In this document: positions 11,231 through 21,954 of the stretch, piece by piece
Numbering within the stretch: the stretch's first letter is position 1
Layout: every line of letters begins with the position of its first letter
NCBI GenBank assembly: GCA_019828545.1
Contig: JACVRA010000063.1
Location: 124,001 to 188,000, forward strand
Origin: Paracamarosporium sp. OC-R06-R3
Taxonomy: Eukaryota; Ascomycota; Dothideomycetes; Pleosporales; Didymosphaeriaceae
Direction of reading: 5' to 3'
Length of the DNA: 64,000 bases
The notes under the pieces: model-generated
Databases searched by the model: none
What the model was told of the DNA's origin: nothing
The model's input: only the letters and a program-made list of their open reading frames with translations
Made by a program: the position numbers and the translations under genes

Positions 11231-11786
11231 CAATGGTTCCCAATGGTTCCATTGTTTATCGTGGTCACTGTTTTATCATGATGCAAGGAAAGCATTGTGG
11301 AGTGCGATAAGATAGGTTGGGTGACAAATAGTGCTCCATTCTGAGATTATTGCTAAGTCAGAATTGTCCATCGTTTTGTTAGCGTAGACATATCTCCATT
11401 GTCAATACAGATCCATGCTCGAAACGTTCTGGTCTTAGCTACCATTACCTATACGGGATTCTATCAGTTTGGGGTGCATTCGATATGTTTCTAACCCGCG
11501 TCTTGCCCTCCTCACTTTTAAAGAATGATCCCTATTCTTAGACTCATTTTCCTCATAAACGATGTTGGGTTGGCTCAGATGCCTCCATATTTGGAGAGTT
11601 TTACGTCTGAAAACGGACACCTCCAAGCTAGCAAAGTCTTAGCACCAGAGATTCTTAGATCGCCACTAATCTATGTTCATTATATCTTGACTCTTGCCGT
11701 CCTTTTTATACCTATCCTCTCTTGCTAAATGCTTGGCTAAGCCTGCTTCCTGACGAGCCGACGAAATAGGCCAAAGTTCGATCTAG
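11231..11786. other. Intergenic stretch
   Basis: AT-rich DNA upstream of the HET-like frame. The missing N-terminal half of a HET gene would be expected here, but I could not find its conserved Y-x-x-L-S-Y-x-W-G type motif in any frame. Confidence 0.45.
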
Positions 11787-12713
11787 ATCCTCGCATCCTC
11801 ACGAGCCTGGACACGTGTGAGATCTCGACCAGATAAACCAAGCCTTGTCAAGTGCCAGGACATGTTCGATAGGACGTGGATCATACAGGAATTGCTGTTA
11901 GCCAAGGAGATCACCTTCCATTGCGGCAAAGATACCATGGATCAGCGATTTTTCCACAAAGCCCTGGAATACTACAAAATGGCGTACGGTAGCAAATTGG
12001 GAGAAGTGACTATACCGAATTCCTTTCTGATCTTCTTTTCCAGAGGCCAGCGGTTCCCAAGCTTGGGAAGTACCGGGCGGTACCAGATCCGCGACATCTT
12101 CGAAATGGTCTACGACTACGAGTACACACAATGTTCGAAGCCAAAAGATAAAATCTTTGCTGTGCTCTATATGGAAGCTTCAAAGGGACAAGGACTCGAA
12201 GAAGAGTCGACCGATGATACTATTCTCCAATTGTTCGTCAAGGTCTGCAATGCTCGATTGCCCCAGGAAGTTTCTGGGTTTACTTGCGAAAGGGTCGCAA
12301 AGCTGTTCACGGGTTTGAAATTGGACCGGGTTATCTACAGAACCGACCCGGAAGAAGTGGGACATGCACAACACCATAACGCAGAAGCCATTCTCGATCT
12401 GGCGCTTACATCGCAGTATAGCACGACCCTGCAAGGTACTTTGATCAAGGCCTTCGATGAATATGGCTTCCTTGAGCCCAACAGGAGCTATATGATCACT
12501 ACAACTCAGGATCCACAGCAGATTGTCAACGAGTATAGGTCGTGGCGGGCAAACCCTAAGAAACCCTCGAGCGGCAAGTCCAGAAGCATGAACTTCGTGA
12601 CCTTGCATGAACCCATGTGGGGACGCGCCAAACAATTCCGAGATGTCATATCTGCCGGGCAAACCGCCGTGATACAAAACCAGATGAGCATGATGGTTAA
12701 GTTTCGAGCGTAA
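11787..12713 (+). pseudogene. HET-domain protein, 5'-truncated
   Basis: Open frame ending at 12,713; the first ATG in frame is at 11,862. The sequence enters in the second half of a HET (heterokaryon incompatibility) domain: FDRTWIIQELLLAKEITFHCG matches the family's 'F.R.W..QE...a.....cG', and PKDKIFAVL matches 'p+D+ifa.L'. HET proteins trigger vegetative incompatibility and cell death when unlike hyphae fuse. The upstream half of the domain, including the start, is absent and the frame begins behind an in-frame TAG (11,784), so I call it a remnant. An upstream exon with an unseen intron remains possible. The 3' end carries GTAAGT at the stop, so a further exon cannot be excluded. The remaining 280 codons are uninterrupted, so any loss is recent or the fragment is still expressed. 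Confidence 0.62.
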
Positions 12714-13299
12714 GTAATTTTGCATCTTGTAAAGAAAGAGAAAGGCTTGCGGATAAGGATGATCTGAAATTTGATTATGTGTACTAGGAAGATATATATG
12801 TTTCTATTTCCATGTATTCATTATATATAGTCACTAGTATTGGGCACCATGGTCGTATGCAGAGACGAGAGCGATGTCATCAGCCAGCTGCTTCTCGATG
12901 GCAAACGGAAGGACCTCAGTCGGACGCGGTCTCGGCCAGTCTTCCTCATGAAGGACTCGTGGCCCGAGGACGCGCGATTCCTAACCGAGGTCCTCAACCT
13001 TTTGCCCGTGATCACATACTGTGAGCTGATGTTGCTGCTTATCTCCTCACGTCTCTGCGCATTATTCACGGTTCGATTAAGCTCGCACCCCTCTAGAACG
13101 AGAGCATACACTAAATGCAATCATCGTGGTTTCCTTCCAGATGCTTCGCCCAAAGTAATGAAAACTGCATGGTCATGTCTTTCAAAACTTATCATAGGGA
13201 AGCTGGCATAGATAGCTTAAGGCGCCAGTGTTGTCACATTGTGGGACTCGCATGCTTTACATGATGTCCTCCCAAGTCACCAAAATCGTCGTAGTTCCC
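12714..13299. other. Intergenic stretch
   Basis: Holds overlapping ORFs of about 100 codons on both strands (12,821-13,120 on -, 12,840-13,211 on +) that mirror each other. Neither resembles a known family or has convincing splice sites, so I do not call a gene. Confidence 0.4.
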
Positions 13300-13965
13300 C
13301 TATGAGCACTTGAAGCTGCGCACAGCGTCGGCCGATTCCGCAGTGCCAGGATATGTGAACGACCAATCATGAGTGGGCGTATCATGCTTCGGGTAGAACG
13401 GGAAGGTGCAGTCGGCGCCGGCAAACGTATAGCATGTAGTTCCTTGATCCGGTCCGAGCGAGTGTAGTTCGTCCACCCCTCGAAGTATATTAGCACAGGT
13501 TTGGTTTCTCCAACGCGTAGTAAGTGCCCGGTAGAGGAAAGTATGGTAACTTACATCCGCCGTTCTTGTTCAGGAGATGCACGTTTTGGCAGCCGTCATG
13601 CGCAGGAAAACTAGATGTGAAGTGATAAGTTAGTGCAATATTTCCTAAGGTGAGATTTTGGCTAACTTCATTATGCATTCTGCCGTTGAAGTATTGGTTG
13701 CATATAGGATAGGTGAGCAATGATGTCTAGACAATACTCACTATGCACAACCGCCTGACCATTGAGGCGTCCAACAGCCATAGAGGCCACCAGTCTGACT
13801 GCTTGACTGCACAAGGTCGACGTTGGTCCTAGCGATATATGCGCGGGCCAAGTCATAGTCGAAAGCCACGTCCGAGGTTGACTTGTCCTGGTAGTTGAGT
13901 GAGGCAGAGCGGCCTAGCACGATGTGTGCCAAAATGGCGAAGAGGCTGAAACTAAGAAAGCGCAT
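13300..13965 (-). CDS. Small secreted cysteine-rich protein (effector-like)
   Basis: Three exons: 13,742-13,965, 13,555-13,610 and 13,300-13,478, with introns of 131 and 76 nt, 152 aa. The N-terminus MRFLSFSLFAILAHIVLG is a clear signal peptide. The mature part has six cysteines (YGCW, GGCA, DGCQ, TTCY, ADCT and FKCS at the very end), enough for three disulfides, and is rich in Gly, Tyr and Trp. Exon 1 ends in phase 2 at GCATA|GTGAGT; exon 2 is read from CATCTAG|TTTTCC and ends GGAT|GTAAGT; exon 3 starts after CGAG. This is the only combination I found that keeps one frame through to TAG. I recognise no family. Small secreted Cys-rich proteins include effectors, antimicrobial proteins and wall proteins. 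The next gene is a secreted chitin deacetylase. No function is claimed. Confidence 0.68.
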
Positions 13966-14889
13966 GTTTACCGTGTCGGGTTGACGATGCTGAATTGAGC
14001 TGTACCAGGTCTATGGAAAGCTGATTGAGCTGATGATGTAGAGTAACGAAGAGAAGTGGAGTAGAGAAATTATAAGTGTTCCTTGTGGGCTGTGGAATGG
14101 AACTCGAAAAATCACCTAGTGTCGCCTTTCACTTGCGTTGGTAAGTGAAGTACGCAGCTGCTCAGGAAGACTCGGACAACATTTGGCTTACCGAGGCGAA
14201 TATCAGTATGAGCCGCTCGTCCTACTGCGATCGCGTGTGTACATGTGCATATCTGGGTATAGAATCATGATGCACAGACGAAGTCCAATTTCTTGCAAAA
14301 TCTTACTTAGCGCGCAGAACCCGGCGAAGCAAAGGCATTGACACCGTAGTAACGATCAATTGACGCCTGCAACAAAAGGTCGTGGCCTCTATATAAGATG
14401 TGATTCCTAGACGACCAAAATTCTTCAGGTAAAGTGAAATACGAGCCGGCGGGCCACTCTTGCTCATCAACCGTATCACGCGGGCAGCTCGGTGTGATGC
14501 TATTGTGAGGACGTGTCCTACGAATGTAGCGTCATGACGGAAAGTCACACTTTGAAGCCTTCCTAATGGAGGTATCAAGGATTTACAGAAACTGTAGACG
14601 TATTTGGTATTCGTCGTTTGAACTTAGCTCCAATATGTTGATAATGATGCTGACAGCCACACCCTCTCACGAATTGAAACACTTTTCAAAGATGCTGTGC
14701 AAATATCATAAATAGAAATATCTATTTTTCTTGTGAACGCATTAAGAATTACACATGGATATCAGTATTACCAGTCCAACAACCTACGCCTCATCACATA
14801 AGCATCACACATCACACCCAACCATCACTCTTCGAACCATTGCTTTCCCAATCCTCCCAATCACTGCTCTCCCAATCCTCGTCTTCATT
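13966..14889. other. Intergenic stretch
   Basis: Promoter of the secreted protein gene followed by the 3' flank of the chitin deacetylase gene. The small ORFs here have no family resemblance. Confidence 0.5.
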
Positions 14890-17442
14890 CTACAAAGCAG
14901 GGGCATTAGGGTCTTCCATACACTGGTCAACACGCATGAGCTGCTTTCCAGTCTTCTTCGCAATCTGGATGAACTGCTGGAGATATCCAACAGTGCTAGG
15001 ATATAGGTAGTGCATGACGACGAGGTTACCACCCTTGTTGACATCGCGCTCGAAGGCCTTGAGCTGCTCCTCGGGCGTGTCGGTCTCGGCCCAGAGCCAG
15101 TCCTCGACGTCGACGCTCCACATGGTGACGGTGGGCTTAGCGCCGAGTGTCTGCGCAAGGCGCTGGCGCATACGGGCACCCTCGGTGCCGAAGGGAGGAC
15201 GGAAGTAGTTGGTGTGCAGGCCGTCAAACTGCTTGGCTACGGTGTCGATGTCCTCCTTGTATTCCCAGTCGATGGAGGCGTAGTCGGGGAGACCTTCCAT
15301 CTTCGGGTGGGTATACGAATGCAGAGCGATCTGGTGGCCGGCGGCCTCCATCTCGCGGTAGACATTGGTCAAGTTAGTGGACTCGTCGAGAAGAGGGGCA
15401 CCGACGGTGAAGAAGGTCACCTTGATGCCTTCCTCCTTGACGATCTTGAGGACCTGCTGGGCGTACTCTGGTGAACCATCATCGATAGCGAAAGCAAAGC
15501 TGTTAGGGCGCTTGCAGGCGAAGACAAGGTCACCGGACTCGAGCTTGTTGGGGATGCTGTGGGTGGAGGGAACCGATGGGACAATCTCGATAGTGGAAAG
15601 GATAACCTGGTCGGACTTGTAGAATCCCTTGATAGCGAGACCGACAGTACGAGAGAGCTCAATGTTGAAGTGATTGATGGGCATGTAGATGTGTCCATCC
15701 TTAGCGTAGCGAGATGCCTCGAGAGAGTCCCAAGTCTCAGGGTATGGCGCGATGGTGTCGTCACACTTGGAGTTGTGCTGCTGGAGGGCAACAGTGAAGG
15801 CAGTGCTGCCAGAATAGGCGATGTGGAGGTATGAGCCCTTGTACTTGGTCATGTCTGTGCAAGAGGCGGAGAGCTGAGTGTAGAATGCATAGTCGGCGTC
15901 GCCAGACACGATGGTTGCTTTGGAGCCGCTGATGGTTACCTTCATTCCCTCATCATAGCCACGCCAGAAACCAAGAGCGTTGCTATCCGCTTTAGCAAAT
16001 TTATCAATAACAAGAGCAGCAGCTGTGCCACTGGGTGCAGCGACCGTGGAACTCGGACCGGCGACAGCACTGGTGGTGGTGATCTTGACCTCGGTAGCAG
16101 TGCCGCCGCAGTAAAAGCCCATGGGACCAAAAGAAACAGATTGAGTGAATCCACCAAAAAGAATGGTGGTGAGCTTGGAGGTGTCCAGGCCGGAGAACTT
16201 GCTGAAAGGAATGGAGTAGAGCTTCTCGGTACCGTCAAAAGTCCATCCAAGATCTCCGGTAGTGACGGTGACTTGAACAGCCTTGGTGGGATCGCAGCTA
16301 GCCGAAGAATCGAGTTCGATAGAGAAGGTGGTGCCCTTAGGTGCCTTGATCTTGAGAGAAATCCCGCCGTAAACGTTCTTTGCGTTCACACATTCAAACT
16401 GAGAGTAGAAGTAAGAGCTGGTGTCTTTGGGATTGACTGTAACGTGATTGGGTGATGGTGAACCAACAGCGAGGGATGACATGGAAGCATCGTCCGAGGA
16501 GGGCTGCAGCATAGCATTGTAGTATAAGAAAGTCAAGCGTGACTGCGAGACCCAATCGTCGATGAGGAGGTTCGAGCATGTTCCAGAAGCTGATGCCGCA
16601 GCAGACGTAGTTGGAGTAGTACGAGTGGACGTAAGCATAGTAGTGCGAGTACTAGATACGGCATCCTTGGTAGCAGAGGACGAAGTAGCTGCACAGTTGC
16701 CAAATAGCGGGTTGCAGCCTGTACCACAATGGGCGTCAGTCTTTCCGCAGTAGCCATACTGAGAGCAGCACTCGCCGTCAACCCATCCAATGCAGTTGTA
16801 GCCGGCGCTACCACTGCAGGTACCGTCCTTGGACGGAGCACCGGACTTCTGGCTCGCGGGTGCGGATGACACAGCGTCCTTGGTCGCGGACGGTGCTACC
16901 GTCAAAGAGACCGGGGTAGAAACAGCGCCGCCACAGGCAAACTGGACGTTGCTGATCTGCCACGCCGAGTTGGATGAAAAGCCGGACCAGACGATGCCGC
17001 TGACGGCGTTGGTGTTTGTGATGCTCGCAAACTGGCTAAGAGGAAGAGTGATAGTCTGCGTGTTGCCAGTCAAGCCAGTCACAGGGAGGGAAGCAGAGTT
17101 GTAGCCTGAGGCCGAGCACGTCGTCTTACTCTGAATCTCCACGTTCATAGAACCTCCTTTTGGACCTTTGATGGTGAATTGGATAGCGTTGTAGCCGTTT
17201 CCAGACGCCGCCTGGCAAGGGAACGTCTCGTAGAAGTAGGCGTTGCTGTTGGGCGTGAAAGACAGGACTCCATTCTTGGCCGATATGGACTTCATACTAG
17301 AGTCATCGCTGGTCCATTCGCCTAGGCTATTGGTGTTGCTCGAATACTTGGAGAAGTTATCGATGGTGAGCGCCGAGCTGCAGACCGCTGAAACCCCAGG
17401 CGCCAAAGCGGCCACAAGGCCCATTAACTTATAACTGCGCAT
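14890..17442 (-). CDS. Secreted chitin deacetylase with CBM18 and three beta-sandwich-like modules
   Basis: 850 aa, one exon. A signal peptide (1-19, ending GVSA) sends it out of the cell. The C-terminal polysaccharide deacetylase (NodB) domain (about 640-850) removes acetyl groups from chitin. Its motifs are complete: AIDDGSP (D654, D655), HSYTH (metal ligands H708, H712), RPPFG (748-752), VDVEDW, and MHY (H811). A hevein-type CBM18 (about 208-250; CIGWVDGECCSQYGYCG with eight cysteines) should bind chitin. Residues 22-171, 288-446 and 476-620 look like three related about-150-aa modules, each with 'IDxF/W' early, a Tyr-rich Y-F/F-Y strand and 'F.CGG' or similar at the end. I could not name that fold; it may be CBM-like. 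Ser/Thr linkers separate the parts. Wall remodelling or shielding chitin from host or competitor chitinases is the usual role, the latter an inference. Confidence 0.9.
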   Translation of the reverse strand: MRSYKLMGLVAALAPGVSAVCSSALTIDNFSKYSSNTNSLGEWTSDDSSMKSISAKNGVLSFTPNSNAYFYETFPCQAASGNGYNAIQFTIKGPKGGSMNVEIQSKTTCSASGYNSASLPVTGLTGNTQTITLPLSQFASITNTNAVSGIVWSGFSSNSAWQISNVQFACGGAVSTPVSLTVAPSATKDAVSSAPASQKSGAPSKDGTCSGSAGYNCIGWVDGECCSQYGYCGKTDAHCGTGCNPLFGNCAATSSSATKDAVSSTRTTMLTSTRTTPTTSAAASASGTCSNLLIDDWVSQSRLTFLYYNAMLQPSSDDASMSSLAVGSPSPNHVTVNPKDTSSYFYSQFECVNAKNVYGGISLKIKAPKGTTFSIELDSSASCDPTKAVQVTVTTGDLGWTFDGTEKLYSIPFSKFSGLDTSKLTTILFGGFTQSVSFGPMGFYCGGTATEVKITTTSAVAGPSSTVAAPSGTAAALVIDKFAKADSNALGFWRGYDEGMKVTISGSKATIVSGDADYAFYTQLSASCTDMTKYKGSYLHIAYSGSTAFTVALQQHNSKCDDTIAPYPETWDSLEASRYAKDGHIYMPINHFNIELSRTVGLAIKGFYKSDQVILSTIEIVPSVPSTHSIPNKLESGDLVFACKRPNSFAFAIDDGSPEYAQQVLKIVKEEGIKVTFFTVGAPLLDESTNLTNVYREMEAAGHQIALHSYTHPKMEGLPDYASIDWEYKEDIDTVAKQFDGLHTNYFRPPFGTEGARMRQRLAQTLGAKPTVTMWSVDVEDWLWAETDTPEEQLKAFERDVNKGGNLVVMHYLYPSTVGYLQQFIQIAKKTGKQLMRVDQCMEDPNAPAL

Positions 17443-18600
17443 TATGGAAAATGCTGTAACGAAAGACTAGGTTCAAAAAAAAGCGAATGTACAGAAGTCA
17501 GCGACTTCCAGGAGCAGACTTTCCCGCCCAGGAACTTGACGGTAAGGGCGAAGGACGAAGCACGAAAGTCGTAAAGTCGAAGAGCACATGGCGACGTTGC
17601 TCGAAGATATATCACACATAGCCAAGCACATCGCGTGCATGAATTCTTTCTATTCCGGGCGGGATGGAAACATGGCGTGGGCGATCAATTCACGGCGAGG
17701 CTGGATTAGGCTGGCGGCGTATGACGGTGCACAAGCGGACCATGCCCTTGGGCGGAGACGAGCTTGGCGAGCGAAAAGACGCATCGCGAGAACAACGTCG
17801 GCGTCTAATTGGCACGCTTGTAGCCGTAACTTGTATTGATTTGTACAGACTTCGCAGGATTAAGGCGCTGCCGGTACTGGTGCAACGGCCAGCCACAAAG
17901 AGACGTGCAGCCGTTCCGACCGTCTCTGACGACTCGCGACGCGATGTTTCGAATAAACATAGAATGATCCCAGCAAAGCCCAGCCACTCCAGATACGAAA
18001 GTACGTACGCACCGGTGAACTTGGCTACATTAGGTAGACTTAACCTTTATACTAATCGGTGCCTCTGAGCCGGCGTTGCGTGATGCCAGTATCCAGTTCA
18101 GAGCGAGCGAGACGTAGGACAAAACAAAACATTTCATTCGATGTGCTACCTACCCCACTTAATTTCGATGTCCCACAACATGGCGAAAACATGAGGCTAT
18201 CCACATGCTTGTTGCGGGAGGCATCCTACGCCGGCCCGAGAGCGAGAGCGATGCCTGACCCAAAACACGCGCCGTCCTCCACCCCCGTTCCAATATCTTG
18301 GTGGAGACATCCCCACCCACCAACAGGACCGCCCCTGCCAAGAATACAAGAGCAGCAAACAGCATGCCGCGACGGCGGGTTTCATCCGATCGATTTGGAA
18401 ACGACGGGGAGAGAATGGCGCCATGGCAAAACGTTGTTCCGAACCCTACAACGACGTTTCATCAATTGCTAGTCACCTTGCACCGTCGGATATCTCTACT
18501 ATCCAGAATGAGCCTTGGCAAATTGTCATGATTACCACCAAGAAGCGATAAGAGCACTTATACAGATAAAGCCAAACTCTCTCATAGCACCTTCCTCAAC
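17443..18600. other. Intergenic stretch
   Basis: 1.2 kb holding the chitin deacetylase promoter and the 3' flank of the zinc-finger gene. ORFs are short, overlapping on several frames and unlike any family I know. Confidence 0.5.
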
Positions 18601-19944
18601 CTAACGTTGAAAAGCGTCCAGAGGACCCCCAGGAAAGCTGGTATCATATTGCACGTAGCGGAATCCGAGCGCATAATCGTGGACGCGATACTCTTCGAGC
18701 GACTGGTGTGAGTATCCTTGATCGATGGTGAAAGTTTCGAAGTAGAGTCCCGCACCATCCTCTGCGTCTGCATCGTGCTCCATAGGGTCGCAAAGCGGTT
18801 GCTCCTGGGTCACATTCATCTCAGCAGTCGCGTGATTCGTCTGGGCCGTGATGCCAAGTTTCGCACGCTTGTGGTTGCCGGCACTCTCAGCGGGATTGCC
18901 ATCGTTCTGACCGTGCTTCTTGGAGTTGGCTTGAGTGGACGTGTCTTTCGGATTGGAGATAGTTCTAGGCAGTGCTATTGCATTCGACGTCGCTTCTGGC
19001 GCAAGAGCAGGTGCGTTCAGAGTCTTGGCCACCTCAGCAGGCATTGGGGTACCCTTCTGCTTCAGTTTACGATGTTCGACAACCGTAGGGAAGCCATCGT
19101 CTTCATGCGCCAGCCCGCACTGGAGCTTCGGACAAGTTCCCTTTGTCCAGAACTGACACTTGACCCTCTTGCACCCACCAGGAATTCCCCTTGCAACGCA
19201 GGCCTGGCACGGATGTCCGGCGTCGCAGGGCCACTTCTTCGTATAACACTGAGAACACTTTACAACGCGCGGCTCCTTCTTCTTTCCTTTCTCCTTCTCG
19301 GACCGTAGCTCATAGCTATATTTTCCTTGTGAGGCTTTCTTTCTGCCGATGGCCTGCTCGTGGCGCTTAGAGAGGTCTTGGTAGCTCGTGGCCAAGGCTT
19401 TGAGTTCGCGATGAAGATTCTGGACTTCCTTGTGTTTCTCTGCGGTCCGGCTGCGCTCTTGCATGACTATGGCGATTGCTTGGTGTTTCTCCTTGACGAG
19501 CTTGTTGATCTGAGCCTCGAGTTCACCTAACGTCATTTTCAGGTCGTCATGAGCGGTTTCCCACCGATCAGCGCGATGTTTGATGCTGTCACACTTCTTG
19601 TAAAGACTATCCTTTTCCTCATCAAGTGACTCATTGAGGCGGTGGGCATGTATCAATTCTACATTCTTCGCACCGTGCTCCTTACGCAGGAAGCTGTTCT
19701 CTCGCGAGAGTTGCGTGTTTGTCGCACGGAGTCGCTTTATTTCGATTTCCTGCTTTTCTTCCCAAGAGCTGAATTCGATCAAGAGCGGGAGTGGCGTTGA
19801 TGTGTCTTTCTGTGCCTTGCGTGTGTCGAAGCTTTTGGAAGAAGCTACCGGAGCTTTTGGATTCGACATTGTTGGAAACGGGCGCTTTGTAGGTAAGGAA
19901 CGACCTAGTCCTTTATCGAAGCTATCTGGCCTATAACTATCCAA
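18601..19944 (-). CDS. Coiled-coil protein with Zn2Cys6-like cluster and CCCH zinc finger
   Basis: 447 aa, one exon. Residues about 60-200 form a long charged coiled coil. A basic stretch (about 200-228) follows. Then six cysteines spaced C230-x2-C233-x6-C240-x5-C246-x2-C249-x8-C258 fit the fungal Zn(II)2Cys6 binuclear cluster. Five residues later C263-x7-C271-x4-C276-x3-H280 fits a CCCH zinc finger. Zn2Cys6 clusters normally bind DNA and CCCH fingers normally bind RNA. The C-terminal 160 residues are polar and probably disordered, ending in an acidic Tyr/Phe-rich segment. An alternative start is Met26. It is likely nuclear; whether it binds DNA, RNA or protein is open. Confidence 0.82.
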   Translation of the reverse strand: MDSYRPDSFDKGLGRSLPTKRPFPTMSNPKAPVASSKSFDTRKAQKDTSTPLPLLIEFSSWEEKQEIEIKRLRATNTQLSRENSFLRKEHGAKNVELIHAHRLNESLDEEKDSLYKKCDSIKHRADRWETAHDDLKMTLGELEAQINKLVKEKHQAIAIVMQERSRTAEKHKEVQNLHRELKALATSYQDLSKRHEQAIGRKKASQGKYSYELRSEKEKGKKKEPRVVKCSQCYTKKWPCDAGHPCQACVARGIPGGCKRVKCQFWTKGTCPKLQCGLAHEDDGFPTVVEHRKLKQKGTPMPAEVAKTLNAPALAPEATSNAIALPRTISNPKDTSTQANSKKHGQNDGNPAESAGNHKRAKLGITAQTNHATAEMNVTQEQPLCDPMEHDADAEDGAGLYFETFTIDQGYSHQSLEEYRVHDYALGFRYVQYDTSFPGGPLDAFQR

Positions 19945-20641
19945 AACGCGGCCGTGGAAGATAGCGATGACGGCGGAGGTATTGTGTACCTCGATATCAA
20001 TGTTCGAGTCGAACTGGATTCAAGAATGACAACTTGATGTGATGTGACCGTGGGTTGACTCGAGGGCTTGTGCGCGATTGAAGTGGTTGTGGAGGAAGGC
20101 GGGTTGAGTGAATAAGATCAAAGGAATAAGATCAAAGCCCGCATATGACAAATCCTTGTTTTCGCTCACAATGGGTGACAAGCCCACCTGCAATTTGACT
20201 GATAAGTCTCAATGCTGAGGCTCGTTCACCGCTGCTTTTATGCAACTACCCTTAGCCTCCACCCCACTCCAGCTAATTGCGACGCCAAATGACCATCTGC
20301 CAGCTGCCGCCACTTTTTTGCGCCCTAGAATTATGTGCATGCGTATGTCGCGATAGTCCAGCCATTGTTTAGATGCTTTTGCTTTTCAAGCCGCGCGAGT
20401 CTACCCACGCAGTACACTAAGCGTGTATTGATCATTGTGATAACAAGAATGTTGTTACTTGAGCATCATAGTGCTGCTATATTCTAGCGCTCTCCATATC
20501 GAGCTGTTTCCACTGCTAATTCTCAGGCTCAACTACCCATCGACTATCAAACAATCCGATCGTAATCACGTGCAGCACTGCCCAGACAACCCTGCTACCT
20601 AGCAGGCTCGCAAGCTCAACCACTACAGTACTTTTGCCATA
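19945..20641. other. Divergent intergenic region
   Basis: About 700 bp between the zinc-finger gene (-) and the orphan gene (+), serving as promoter for both. It is AT-rich near the centre. No further gene. Confidence 0.5.
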
Positions 20642-21181
20642 ATGGGTAACTTCTCATCATTTTATGTATCCAAGCCTTCTCAGATCTCTTTACCTTCCCA
20701 GCTTCCCGATGATCGCTGTACAGCCAAGTGCAGCGCCTGTGATTTCTTCTTTTGGATGAAGAAAGAGTCCAAAACTTGGGCCCAGCGGATTACAATCATC
20801 ATTGACAATGACACCTTGTATGAGTCCCTCGCCAAATACGATACGGAGATTTGTCGGGTCAACATATCCATAAAGTCAATGCGGAGGCTGGTCAGGCTCG
20901 TGGCAAAGGCGACACACTGTCAGCTAAAGAACTCTTTCGAAACTCTACATGGCATTCTCAAAAACCGCGAGGCACTTGTTGCTGAGATGGAGACTGCCCT
21001 AGAGCCTATTCGACTGACTCTCAAGACTCAGAACGATCTCAAAGCCGTTGCTGAACGGAGGGAAGCCCTAGAGAGCCTGGTAATTGCTGTTGAGTTTGAG
21101 CGGCGCACAGACGATGTTTTCCAAGATACTATCAGAAGGTTGGAAAATTTGTTGGAGGCCCATAACGCTGCAAACCAGTGA
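20642..21181 (+). CDS. Orphan helical protein, possibly N-myristoylated
   Basis: 179 aa, one exon, good start context (GCCATAATGG). The N-terminus MGNFSSFY fits the N-myristoylation rule (Gly2, small residue at 6), which would anchor it to membranes. A Cys pair (CTAKCSAC) sits at about 26-33, and from residue 50 the protein is helical, charged and coiled-coil-prone. I recognise no family. Fungal helical N-terminal domains of signalling and incompatibility proteins have a similar look, but the resemblance is too weak to use. Confidence 0.5.
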   Translation: MGNFSSFYVSKPSQISLPSQLPDDRCTAKCSACDFFFWMKKESKTWAQRITIIIDNDTLYESLAKYDTEICRVNISIKSMRRLVRLVAKATHCQLKNSFETLHGILKNREALVAEMETALEPIRLTLKTQNDLKAVAERREALESLVIAVEFERRTDDVFQDTIRRLENLLEAHNAANQ

Positions 21182-21954
21182 GTCGCGGAAGCTTTATATT
21201 ATGGATGACGTTCTTAACAAAACCAAGTTTGTCTATATCTCGATGACATGGGCTGTTACCGGACAACACAGACATTTCGTGGAGCACAGATGGGTGGCGG
21301 ACTGGATTAGGGAATTCGCTGTATGACCTATACGTTGAACAGTCTAGATGTTGGATTCTCTCTTGTGCCAGTTTGTGAGCTTCGGGACCAATACTTCATA
21401 CCTACCGATACAAAAAATGAGATGAATTATTTAACAACACAATTCTTGGTTGTTCAGTTTCGACTCTTTGTGGGCTGCTCATTAGTATTTGACTTCGACA
21501 AGGAGACGAAAGCTCAATCCAGTGAGAGAAACATAGACGTATGGTCTCGTTGACGCGTACAATGAAGATAATGCGACAACATTGGGGACTATCTATATTC
21601 AGAAGAACAAGTTCCTCAAGCGTTCTCACTAGCATGGCACATTGTCGAACAAAAGGAGTGTTTGATGATTTGTAGAAGTGTGATGTAAGATTGATCGTCA
21701 AAGCTACTGGAGGGAAGCTAGATAAACAAGAGCCTTGGCGCCTGCCACCACCCTATTGGGTGTACCTGCCTCAACAGTGTTGACGAAAAGCAGAGGTCTC
21801 GTAAGTGATTTTCGCGCCTCAAAGAGATTAGTGATGGGATCATGCTACCTCATCGGTTAACGGCACTTCCAGGGAGCTGGCCAGTGGAAACTTATGCTTT
21901 GCTGACCCCAACCAACTCAAAAGCAATGGAGAAGGCAGATGCACGTGATGCGAT
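21182..21954. other. Intergenic stretch
   Basis: AT-rich spacer between the orphan gene and repeat copy 2. No supported gene. Confidence 0.5.

Noticed and set aside
15010..17434. + strand ORFs opposite the chitin deacetylase
   Set aside because: Antisense readings of a gene whose own frame has complete catalytic motifs and a signal peptide.
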